Assembly (NCBI RefSeq): GCF_012290005.1
Contig: NZ_JAAXMS010000001.1
Span: forward strand, 186,001 to 250,000
Source of the DNA: Crateriforma spongiae
GTDB lineage: Bacteria; Planctomycetota; Planctomycetia; Pirellulales; Pirellulaceae
Reading direction: 5' to 3'
Length of the DNA: 64,000 nt
Shown here: positions 52,333 to 60,624 of the stretch, piece after piece
How the letters are laid out: each line of letters starts with the position of its first letter
Position numbering within the stretch: position 1 is the first letter of the stretch
The notes under the pieces: generated by a model
Told to the model about the DNA's origin: nothing
Databases searched by the model: none
Seen by the model: only the letters and a program-made list of their open reading frames with translations
Position numbers and translations under genes: made by a program

Positions 52333-53870
52333 CGAAGCTCCTGCCTTGGCACGACTTTGATGTCCGGTGGTTCGGCGATATTCATGTCGGCTTCCAACAG
52401 TGGGCTGGCTCCCAGACGACGCCGGTCGCTTTCCAGTTTCCGACGGTCGATGACATCGCCTTCGCGCAATTCCATCAGGTTCAGGATGGTGCTTTCTTTC
52501 ATCAGGTGAGGTTCGCCGTCGATGTTGACGTGAATTTCACCGATCCGCCAACGATCGCCTTCTTCGATTTGGTAAACCAGATCGACCACACCGGCTTCGT
52601 CACGGATGATGGTTTTGGGTTCGACTTCGGCATAGATGAAACCCAGTTCGCCGTAGCCGTAGATCATTGATCCGATGTCCAGTTGCATTTTGGTGCCACT
52701 GAACGTTGCACCGGAGGTCAATTCGTGTCGGGCACGTAGTGATTCTTCGGTGACATATTGATTGCCGACCACTTGGATGTCGCCGATGCGGAACCGGGGG
52801 CCTTCGTGGATGTCGAAGGTGACCGACATGAATTTGCCGTTCTCTTCATACTCGATGCTGCGGCCGACCGATGCGGTCAAGAATCCCAGGTTGTGGTAAT
52901 AGGCCTGAAGGATGTCGACGTCACGATTGATCTTTTGCAGATCAGCGGTGTTGCCGACGTACAGCGTGGCACCGTACCGAGCGTCACGACTCTTGATGAT
53001 GCTTTTCAATCGCGAGTCACTGACGATGGTGTTGCCCACCATGCGGATTTTGCGAATGCGTTCTTTTTGGCCTTCGTTGATGCGAAAGACGACTTTACCG
53101 CTGGACAGTCGTCGACCCTCCGGTGCATCGGGTTGTCCGTATTCCACGGAGATCGCGACGCGGTTGAAGCCTTCTTCGTGATAGTAGTCGATCAGACGAC
53201 GTTGGGCCGATTCGATGGCGTACGGGTTCAGCGGGTCGTTTTTGGTCAGCCCCGCCCTGCCCCGCAGTTCGCGGTCGTTGATGCGAGTATTGCCGAAGAA
53301 GATCACTTCGGTGATGACCGGACGTTCGCGAACCTTGAAGGTCACGATCACGCCGGGCTGGGCGGCGTCGGCGGGTGTTTCTTGGATGTCAAACGTCACA
53401 TCATCAAAGGATCCCATTTCGATCAGGCGATGGACGTCGGCCAGCACGGTTTCGTAGTCGAAGAACCGGTCTTTTCGGGTTTGCAGTTTTTGATGAATCA
53501 GGTGGGGGCTGACCGATCGGTTGCCCACCAAGCGAACGGCCAGGACGATTTTGTCGCCTTGTTCGCGGCCGATGGTCAGGCCGTCGGTTTCGTGGATCGC
53601 GTCACGGAATTTGGCCCGCTGGGGCGGTCCCGGGGCACCGGCCCCACCGCCTCCGCCGGGCATTCCGCCCCCCATGCCGCCCATTTGGCCGTTGGCGGGT
53701 GATGGGAAACAGGAAAGGATCGTCAGGGTCAGGAACAACCCCAGCCACGACGCCGCCATGACCGGCGGACGCACCACGGGGGCGCGTCGGGCGCGGACCC
53801 CGGTCGGGCCTTCCTGCCCGACCGGACCGGCGTCACCTCGGAAAATGTCGGTTTGCCTAGCCACAAGCAT
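52329..53870 (-). CDS. bamA: Five-POTRA-domain protein (BamA N-terminal half)
   Basis: 513 residues; start ATG 53870, although ATG 53759 directly before MAASWLGLFLTLTILSCF would give a cleaner signal peptide. A Gly/Pro-rich stretch (GGMGGGMPGGGGG) follows the signal. Five successive POTRA-like domains then span about 95-513, each with a V-x-G-N-type or related turn (VRLVGNRSV, VIFFGNTRI, IRMVGNTIV, IQVVGNQYV and the last around GEIHVNIDG). It ends where the fifth POTRA would meet the barrel. It likely presents folded outer-membrane substrates to the barrel in the next gene. Confidence 0.8.
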   Translation of the reverse strand: MLVARQTDIFRGDAGPVGQEGPTGVRARRAPVVRPPVMAASWLGLFLTLTILSCFPSPANGQMGGMGGGMPGGGGGAGAPGPPQRAKFRDAIHETDGLTIGREQGDKIVLAVRLVGNRSVSPHLIHQKLQTRKDRFFDYETVLADVHRLIEMGSFDDVTFDIQETPADAAQPGVIVTFKVRERPVITEVIFFGNTRINDRELRGRAGLTKNDPLNPYAIESAQRRLIDYYHEEGFNRVAISVEYGQPDAPEGRRLSSGKVVFRINEGQKERIRKIRMVGNTIVSDSRLKSIIKSRDARYGATLYVGNTADLQKINRDVDILQAYYHNLGFLTASVGRSIEYEENGKFMSVTFDIHEGPRFRIGDIQVVGNQYVTEESLRARHELTSGATFSGTKMQLDIGSMIYGYGELGFIYAEVEPKTIIRDEAGVVDLVYQIEEGDRWRIGEIHVNIDGEPHLMKESTILNLMELREGDVIDRRKLESDRRRLGASPLLEADMNIAEPPDIKVVPRQELR

Positions 53871-54294
53871 CCTTGCACAGCCGCATCGCGAACGAGACGG
53901 AATCGCTGTTTATGAGTCGCTAAAGGGGGATGAAACGTCTTGGGTGGCCGCATCCGGTGGGGCGCGGCATTGCGGGAAAAACGTCCCGGTTGCTGGCTAA
54001 GTACCAACGTGGCAACGGCAGCGGCAAGGCGGATTGTGACGTTTCTAGGGAAGATGCTGGATTCGGACCTGATTCGTTCAAGTTTGGCCAGCTTTTGTAG
54101 GCCTAAAAGTTTGCCAATATTTCGCCGTGACCAACGTTTGCAGCGGAAGGCAGAAAAGTGTTGCTGCCCTCCGGCAGGTGTATCGGTGTTCGGTGCCTGC
54201 CCAAATTCGAACGCACCGCTGCCCGGTTGAACTTGTTTGAGCGGCGGAACGCACATTCCGCCGGCAGCGATGCCGCAGCATAGGGGAAATCACC
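53871..54294 (+). other. Divergent gap between POTRA gene and flagellin 1
   Basis: 424 bases with no gene of merit. It contains a sigma-28-like promoter at 54105 and a ribosome site GGGGAA (about 54280) ahead of the flagellin. Promoter of the Omp85 operon should also be here, on the minus strand. Confidence 0.5.
54105..54131 (+). promoter_or_regulatory. Sigma-28-like flagellar promoter for flagellin 1
   Basis: AAAAGTTT, 11 bases, then GCCGTGAC. Compared with the flagellar sigma consensus TAAAGTTT-N11-GCCGATAA it matches 7 of 8 and 5 of 8. The start codon lies 163 bases further on. Confidence 0.5.
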
Positions 54295-57105
54295 ATGACA
54301 CGGATCAACACCAACGTTTCGTCTCTTGTCGCCCAAAACCGACTTCAATCCAGCAACGCCGACCTGCAAACTCGCCTGACGCGTTTGTCGACCGGTTTGC
54401 GTATCAACACGGGTGCGGACGATCCGGCCGGTTTGATCGCCAGCGAAGCCTTGCGGGCTGAAATCACCGGATTGAACAAGGCGATCAGCAACACGCAACG
54501 AGCCAGCCAAATCATCAGCACCGCTGACAGTGCCTTGGGCCAAGTCAGCAGCCTGCTGAACGACGTCCGCGGCCTGGTCGTCGAAGCAGCCAACAGCGGT
54601 GCCCTGTCGTCCGAGGAAATCGAGGCGAATCAACTGCAAATCGACAGTTCGCTGGAAGCGATCAATCGGATCGCCCAAACGACCACTTTCCAAGGCCGAA
54701 AATTGCTGGACGGCAGCCTGGATTTCAACACCAAGGCCGGCACAGGCTTTTCCAACGTGAAAGACTTGGAAATTGACCAAGCCAACTTGGGCAACCTTGG
54801 CAAGATCAGCGTGAACGTCGAAGTTCAATCCGCTGCCACCAAGGCGTCGGTCACGTCCACCGGGATCCCCGCAACGACCACGGCAGCCAACTCCACCGGG
54901 ACGATCAGCTTCGGTGCACCGTCGGCCGATGCCGAAGCAACCGGCACCGCGTCCTTCAGCAATTCCTACACCGTTGGCGCCGAAGCGACCGGGACGATCA
55001 ACTTCGACGATGCGTTCACGCCCAATGCCGAAGCGGGCGGTACGTTGACGCTGGGCAGCGGCGTGACGTTGGACATCGATGCGGTCGACGGCGGCCTGGC
55101 CGATGGTTTGAAGGGTGACAGCACGATCATCGAAGTCGTCACGCAAGTCGGCGGCGATTCGTCGGCCAGCTATGACGCCGACAGCGACACGCTGACGTTG
55201 ACCTTGGTCGAAGGCGACAACGCCGCGGCAATCGTGACGGACCTGACCGGCGACCCGAACTTCACCGTTGCAGCCAACGGTGGTACCTCGGGTACGATCG
55301 CCGCGGGCGATGCGGGCACGTACACCGGCCAATTGACCGGCGGTTCGAACACGACCAGCGGCACGACGGGCTTTGACCTGACGGCGGTCAACGGTGGTGC
55401 GGCCGACGGTGCCAAGGGGAACGACACGGACATCGTGTTGACCAGTGGTGCGACGACCGGTGCGGCCTACGACGCCGACAACGACTTGCTGACGATCACG
55501 GTTGCCGACGGTGACACGATCGCCGACATCGCCGCGGCGATCAACAATGACGTCGGTGACGATTTCATCGCATCGAACACGGTCAACGGCGACTACGCCT
55601 ACGACGCGGCCGACAACACGGCGATCGGCAGCCCGCTGACGGCTCAACTGGCCAGCGGCACCGACCCGACGTTGGCATCGTCGTTCGACATCGAAGCGGT
55701 CAACGGTGGTGACGCCGACGGCACCGCGGGTAACGGCGTGACGTTGAACCTGACCAGCGGTGACACGACCGAAGCGGTTTACGACGCCGACAACGACGTG
55801 ATCAACATCACGGTGGCCGATGGTGCGACGACGGCCGACATTGCCGCCGCGATCGACAACGAAGGCACGTTCATCACCAAGAACGTGCAAAACGGCACGG
55901 CCTTGTTCGCCACGGCGGATCTGGGTGCGAACGACCCCAGCCTGACCGGTGGTACCGACGCGACAGCCGACGACGTGATCACGGTCACGGCGGATGAAGC
56001 CAGTGCCGATAGCGATGGCGTTTCCATCACACTGAACGCGGACAACTCGCTGGCCGCCGGTGAAGCTCAGGCATCGCTGGACGACGACGGCAACATCGTG
56101 GTCGCGGTCAGCAGCAATGGTGCGGTCAATGTCGGAACGATCTCCGCCGCCATCGATGATTTGGACGGCTTCAGTGCCGAAGTCACCGCGACCGATGGTG
56201 ACGGCAGCTATGACATCGACAACGACACCGCGGCGACCACGACCGACCTGTCCGGCGGTGTGTTCGGCGGCGGACTGAACGCCGACCTGGTGGTTCAGTT
56301 GACCGGTTCGCTGGGGGCCGAAGTCTTCCAATTCGATAAGGGAGCTTCGCTGGACGACGTGATCCAGTCGATCAACTTGGTTGCCGACGCGACCGGCATT
56401 CAAGCCGAAGACGACGGCGGTTCGTTGAAGCTGACCAGCACCTCGTACGGTTCGGATTCGCTGATCGATGTCGAAGTCATCAGCGAAGGCGAAGGCGGAA
56501 CGTTCAAGAGCGGCCTGTCCGCCGAACGTGCCACCGGTACCGACCTGTCGGCAACGGTCAACGGAATCGCGGCCAACGCATCCGGCAACACTTTGTCGAT
56601 CAACACCAGCACGTTGGACTTGACCATGACGGTCGAAGAAGGCGTCAGCAGCGACATCAGCTTTGACATCACCGGTGGCGGTGCGACGTTCCAATTGGGA
56701 CCGGAAGTCACCAGCACGCAACGAGCCAGCTTGGGCATCGGCAGCGTCAGCACCGGTCAACTCGGTGGTGCCAGCGGTCGACTGTACGAACTGGCCAGCG
56801 GTCAGGCGAAGAGTCTGACCAATGACATCAGCGGTGCCACCGAAGTGATCGACGAAGTCATCAACAAGGTCACGGGACTTCGCGGCCGATTGGGTGCGTT
56901 CCAAGCAACGACGCTGGACAGCAACATGGTCAGCCTGAACGAGACGAAGGCCAACCTGCAAGAAGCGGAAAGCTCGATCCGCGACGCCGATTTCGCCGAA
57001 GAGTCCGCCCAACTGACCCGGGCTCAAATCCTGGTCCAATCGGGCACGAACGTGTTGGCCATGGCCAACCAAAACCCGCAGAACGTTTTGTCACTGCTGC
57101 GATAA
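54295..57105 (+). CDS. fliC: Giant flagellin 1
   Basis: 936 residues, about twice the size of common flagellins. Conserved D0/D1 N-terminal helices (RINTNVSSLVAQNRLQSS, residues 1-165) and C-terminal helices (about 805-936, ending LAMANQNPQNVLSLLR) form the filament core. The middle (about 190-795) is a huge surface insert built of three similar units of about 100 residues starting at 259, 360 and 464 (each with A-V-[ND]-G-G and D-A-D-[NS]-D), a related fourth near 560, and another domain. The insert would cover the filament outside. It is followed by a clear terminator and is probably its own unit, under a sigma-28-type promoter. Residues within the core are almost the same as in the second flagellin. 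Confidence 0.93.
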   Translation: MTRINTNVSSLVAQNRLQSSNADLQTRLTRLSTGLRINTGADDPAGLIASEALRAEITGLNKAISNTQRASQIISTADSALGQVSSLLNDVRGLVVEAANSGALSSEEIEANQLQIDSSLEAINRIAQTTTFQGRKLLDGSLDFNTKAGTGFSNVKDLEIDQANLGNLGKISVNVEVQSAATKASVTSTGIPATTTAANSTGTISFGAPSADAEATGTASFSNSYTVGAEATGTINFDDAFTPNAEAGGTLTLGSGVTLDIDAVDGGLADGLKGDSTIIEVVTQVGGDSSASYDADSDTLTLTLVEGDNAAAIVTDLTGDPNFTVAANGGTSGTIAAGDAGTYTGQLTGGSNTTSGTTGFDLTAVNGGAADGAKGNDTDIVLTSGATTGAAYDADNDLLTITVADGDTIADIAAAINNDVGDDFIASNTVNGDYAYDAADNTAIGSPLTAQLASGTDPTLASSFDIEAVNGGDADGTAGNGVTLNLTSGDTTEAVYDADNDVINITVADGATTADIAAAIDNEGTFITKNVQNGTALFATADLGANDPSLTGGTDATADDVITVTADEASADSDGVSITLNADNSLAAGEAQASLDDDGNIVVAVSSNGAVNVGTISAAIDDLDGFSAEVTATDGDGSYDIDNDTAATTTDLSGGVFGGGLNADLVVQLTGSLGAEVFQFDKGASLDDVIQSINLVADATGIQAEDDGGSLKLTSTSYGSDSLIDVEVISEGEGGTFKSGLSAERATGTDLSATVNGIAANASGNTLSINTSTLDLTMTVEEGVSSDISFDITGGGATFQLGPEVTSTQRASLGIGSVSTGQLGGASGRLYELASGQAKSLTNDISGATEVIDEVINKVTGLRGRLGAFQATTLDSNMVSLNETKANLQEAESSIRDADFAEESAQLTRAQILVQSGTNVLAMANQNPQNVLSLLR
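54964..55960 (+). repeat. Block shared nearly identically with the second flagellin gene
   Basis: This roughly 1-kb part of flagellin 1 has a nearly base-identical copy 3226 bases downstream (about 58190-59186), with a few single-base changes. The ends of the same genes differ much more. It also contains three internal units of about 300 bases. Confidence 0.8.
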
Positions 57106-57192
57106 GTTCGCCGAAACAAAAAGTTCGCCGAAACATATTCCGCCGGCCGAAACCCGATTTTCGGGGCATCGGCCGGCCACCGGAAAGCCGCG

Positions 57193-57235
57193 AAACGCCC
57201 CGTCGAATCAGTTCGACGGGGCGTTTCTTCGTTTT
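57193..57235 (+). terminator. Strong intrinsic terminator after flagellin 1
   Basis: Arms AAACGCCCCGTCGAA (57193-57207) and TTCGACGGGGCGTTT (57212-57226) pair over 15 bases with a four-base loop. A T-rich tail TCTTCGTTTT follows. It separates flagellin 1 from flagellin 2. Confidence 0.9.
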
Positions 57236-57274
57236 GAACAGGGACATCGGCTCAGTTCGGCGGCCCGAGTATGT

Positions 57275-57300
57275 CAAAGCTTAACGGTCGTTTCGAATAA
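57275..57300 (+). promoter_or_regulatory. Sigma-28-like promoter for flagellin 2
   Basis: CAAAGCTT, ten bases, then TCGAATAA gives 6 of 8 and 5 of 8 matches to the sigma-28 consensus. Start codon is 221 bases further on. Weaker than the candidate before flagellin 1; the 10-base spacer is one short. Confidence 0.35.
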
Positions 57301-57520
57301 TGCAGGCACCGGGTCGACAGTCGTCCAGATTCGGACGCTGTTCGGCCAGATTTGTGGGGAAGGAATTCCGATACCGAGTGTGACGCAAACAGATTTCCAA
57401 ATCGGGGACGCGAGTTTCACACCGCTCCGGTTCGGAATGTTTTCCGGTCTTCGCGTGGCCGGGCCACGCGGTCGGAAGAGACTGCGATTCATTAGTCTCA
57501 CTTGATATGGAAGTCCCGCC

Positions 57521-60331
57521 ATGACACGGATCAACACCAACGTTCCTTCGCTTGTCGCCCAGAATCGGCTGCAAACGAGTAACCGGGATTTGCAGACCAG
57601 CCTGACGCGGCTGAGCACCGGCTTACGCATCAACAGCGGATCGGACGATCCGGCCGGTTTGATTGCCAGTGAAGCCCTGCGAAGCGAAATCACCAGCCTG
57701 GGCAAAGCCGTCAGCAACACGCAACGGGCCAGCCAGATCATCAGCACCGCCGACAGCGCGCTTGGTGAAGTCAGCAGCTTGTTGAACGACATCCGCGGTC
57801 TGGTCGTTGAAGCGGCCAACAGTGGCGCTTTGAGCCCCGACGAAATCGCTGCAAACCAGTTGCAGATCGACAGTTCGCTGGAAGCGATCAACCGGATCGC
57901 CCAAACGACCACCTTCCAAGGCCGTCGACTGTTGGACGGCAGCTTGGACTTTGTGACCCAGGGCGGATCGAACTTTGGAACGATCACCGACTTGCAGATT
58001 GATCAAGCCAACTTGGGTGCGTTGGGCGCGATCGACGTCGACATCGAAGTCGTCGCGGCGGCGACCAAGGCGGAAGTCAGCACGACGGGAATCCCGGCAT
58101 CAACCACCGCGGCATACTCCACCGGGACGATCAACTTCAGCGCCCCATCGGCCGACGCCGAAGCGGCCGGCACCGTGAACTTTGCCAATTCGTTCACCGT
58201 TGGTGCCGAAGCGACCGGGACGATCAACTTCGACGATGCGTTCACGCCCAATGCCGAAGCGGGCGGTACGTTGACGCTGGGCAGCGGCGTGACGTTGGAC
58301 ATCGATGCGGTCGACGGCGGCTTGGCCGACGGTTTGAAGGGTGACAGCACGATCATCGAAGTCGTCACGCAAGTCGGCGGTGATTCGTCGGCCAGCTATG
58401 ACGCCGACAGCGACACGCTGACGTTGACCTTGGTCGAAGGCGACAACGCCGCGGCAATCGTGACGGACCTGACCGGCGACCCGAACTTCACCGTCGCAGC
58501 CAACGGTGGTACCTCGGGTACGATCGCCGCGGGCGATGCGGGCACGTACACCGGCCAATTGACCGGTGGTTCAAACACGACCAGCGGCACGACGGGCTTT
58601 GACCTGACGGCGGTCAACGGTGGTGCGGCCGACGGTGCCAAGGGGAACGACACGGACATCGTGTTGACCAGTGGTGCGACGACCGGTGCGGCCTACGACG
58701 CCGACAACGACTTGCTGACAATCACGGTTGCCGACGGTGACACGATCGCCGACATCGCCGCGGCGATCAACAATGATGTCGGCGATGACTTCATCGCATC
58801 GAACACGGTCAACGGCGACTACGAGTATGACGCTGTCGACAACACGGCACCGGGCAGCCCGCTGACGGCTCAACTGGCCAGCGGTACCGACCCGACGTTG
58901 GCGTCATCGTTCGACATCGAAGCGGTCAACGGTGGTGACGCCGACGGCACCGCTGGCAACGGCGTGACGTTGAACCTGACCAGCGGTGACACGACCGAAG
59001 CGGTTTACGACGCTGACAACGATGTGATCAACATCACGGTGGCCGACGGTGCGACGACGGCTGACATTGCCGCCGCGATCGACAACGAAGGCACGTTCAT
59101 CACACGGAACGTGCAAAACGGCACGGCCCTGTTTGCCACGGCGGATTTGGGTGCGAACGACCCCAGCCTGACTGGTGGTACCGACGCGACGGCCGACGAC
59201 GTGATCACGGTCACGGCGGACGATGCCACTGCCGACAGCGATGGTGTTTCGATCACGCTGAACTCGGACAACTCCTTGGACGCGGGCACCGCAATCGCAT
59301 CGCTGGATACCGACGGCAATATCGTCGTCGCGGTCAGCAGCAACGGTCCGGTCAACGTTGGTGCGATCTCGCAAGCGATCGACGATTTGGAAGGCTTCAG
59401 CGCCGAACTGACCGCGACCGATGGCGACGGCAGTTATGACATTGTCAATGACACCCCGGCAACCACGACCGATCTGACCGGCGGCGTGTTCGGCGGCGGA
59501 CTGAACGCCGACTTGGTGGTTCAGTTGACCGGATCGTTGGGTTCGGAAGTCTTCCAGTTTGATAAGGGAGCTTCGCTGGACGACGTGATCCAGTCGATCA
59601 ACTTGGTTTCCGATTCGACCGGCATTCAAGCCGAAGACGATGGCGGTTCGCTGAAGTTGACCAGCACCACGTACGGTTCCGAATCGCTGATCGATATCGA
59701 AGTCATCGAAGAGGGCGAAGGCGGAACGTTTGAAAGCGGTTTGACCGCGTCGCGGGCCAATGGAAAAGACATCCGCGCCACGGTCAACGGCACGTCCGCC
59801 ACCGGCGACGGCAACACGTTGTCGATCAACACCAGCACGCTGGACTTGACCGTGACGGTCGAAGAAGGCAGCGACACCGACGTGTCCTTCAGCATCACCA
59901 GTGGCGGTGCCCTGTTCCAACTGGGCCCCGACGTGACCAGCAATCAGCAAGCCCGTATGGGGATCGGCAGCGTCAGCACCAGCCAACTGGGCGGTGCCAG
60001 CGGCCGGCTGTACGAATTGGCCAGCGGCCAGGACAAGAGCCTGACCAACGACATCAACGGTGCCGCACGCGTCATCGATGACGTCATCAATAAGGTCACC
60101 GGGCTGCGTGGGCGGTTGGGTGCGTTCCAGGCAACGACGCTGGACAGCAACATGGTCAGCCTGAATGAAACGATGGCCAACCTGAAGGAAGCGGAAAGTT
60201 CGATCCGGGACGCCGACTTTGCTCAAGAATCGGCCAACCTGACGCGAGCCCAAATCTTGGTCCAATCCGGTACCAACGTGCTGGGGATCGCCAACCAGAA
60301 CCCGCAAAACGTCCTGTCGCTGTTGGGATAA
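57521..60331 (+). CDS. fliC: Giant flagellin 2
   Basis: 936 residues, the same length as flagellin 1. N-terminal (RINTNVPSLVAQNRLQTS, 1-165) and C-terminal (about 805-936, LGIANQNPQNVLSLLG) filament helices are conserved but differ from the first copy at many synonymous and some coding positions. The long middle insert with its three tandem units is almost identical at protein and DNA level. After the third unit the copies drift apart again. The gene has its own upstream region and is followed by FliD and FliS. Both flagellins are likely assembled into the same filament. Start ATG at 57521 follows GGAAG. Confidence 0.93.
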   Translation: MTRINTNVPSLVAQNRLQTSNRDLQTSLTRLSTGLRINSGSDDPAGLIASEALRSEITSLGKAVSNTQRASQIISTADSALGEVSSLLNDIRGLVVEAANSGALSPDEIAANQLQIDSSLEAINRIAQTTTFQGRRLLDGSLDFVTQGGSNFGTITDLQIDQANLGALGAIDVDIEVVAAATKAEVSTTGIPASTTAAYSTGTINFSAPSADAEAAGTVNFANSFTVGAEATGTINFDDAFTPNAEAGGTLTLGSGVTLDIDAVDGGLADGLKGDSTIIEVVTQVGGDSSASYDADSDTLTLTLVEGDNAAAIVTDLTGDPNFTVAANGGTSGTIAAGDAGTYTGQLTGGSNTTSGTTGFDLTAVNGGAADGAKGNDTDIVLTSGATTGAAYDADNDLLTITVADGDTIADIAAAINNDVGDDFIASNTVNGDYEYDAVDNTAPGSPLTAQLASGTDPTLASSFDIEAVNGGDADGTAGNGVTLNLTSGDTTEAVYDADNDVINITVADGATTADIAAAIDNEGTFITRNVQNGTALFATADLGANDPSLTGGTDATADDVITVTADDATADSDGVSITLNSDNSLDAGTAIASLDTDGNIVVAVSSNGPVNVGAISQAIDDLEGFSAELTATDGDGSYDIVNDTPATTTDLTGGVFGGGLNADLVVQLTGSLGSEVFQFDKGASLDDVIQSINLVSDSTGIQAEDDGGSLKLTSTTYGSESLIDIEVIEEGEGGTFESGLTASRANGKDIRATVNGTSATGDGNTLSINTSTLDLTVTVEEGSDTDVSFSITSGGALFQLGPDVTSNQQARMGIGSVSTSQLGGASGRLYELASGQDKSLTNDINGAARVIDDVINKVTGLRGRLGAFQATTLDSNMVSLNETMANLKEAESSIRDADFAQESANLTRAQILVQSGTNVLGIANQNPQNVLSLLG

Positions 60332-60347
60332 GCCGATAATCAACGCT

Positions 60348-60389
60348 GACCGACCGCCGCCATGGCCTTGGGCATCCGGCGGCTCGGTC
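60348..60389 (+). terminator. Imperfect hairpin after flagellin 2
   Basis: GACCGACCGCCG (60348-60359) and CGGCGGCTCGGTC (60377-60389) pair with one bulge. No T-run follows, so termination may be partial, leaving FliD expression possible by read-through. Confidence 0.4.
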
Positions 60390-60624
60390 CGGCATCGGCC
60401 ACGAAATGTCCGACAAACCGCAGTTTTTCGCGGTTCCAACGCCGATCGGCAAGCTAGGTTTCGGACGGGGTTAAAAGCAGATCATCCGCACGGGTGGTCA
60501 GGCGGCTAGTTCGATCGCATCGATCCGATTGAATTGGTGAATGCTTTGGCCCGAGTTTGACGATGACAAGGATTGAATCGATTCGATCGATCCTGATTTT
60601 CACCGCTTGGGCGTTCTTGTTGCC

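Noticed and set aside
54964-55960. Possible CRISPR or transposon repeat in the flagellin region
   Set aside because: The repeats are coding units within flagellin and there are no spacer-repeat arrays, terminal inverted repeats or transposase. No CRISPR array was seen anywhere in the window.
54103-57072. 989-codon open frame on the minus strand over flagellin 1
   Set aside because: It mirrors the flagellin repeats in a GC-rich gene; no start context, domain or natural composition. The same holds for the shorter 511-codon frame at 58904-60439.
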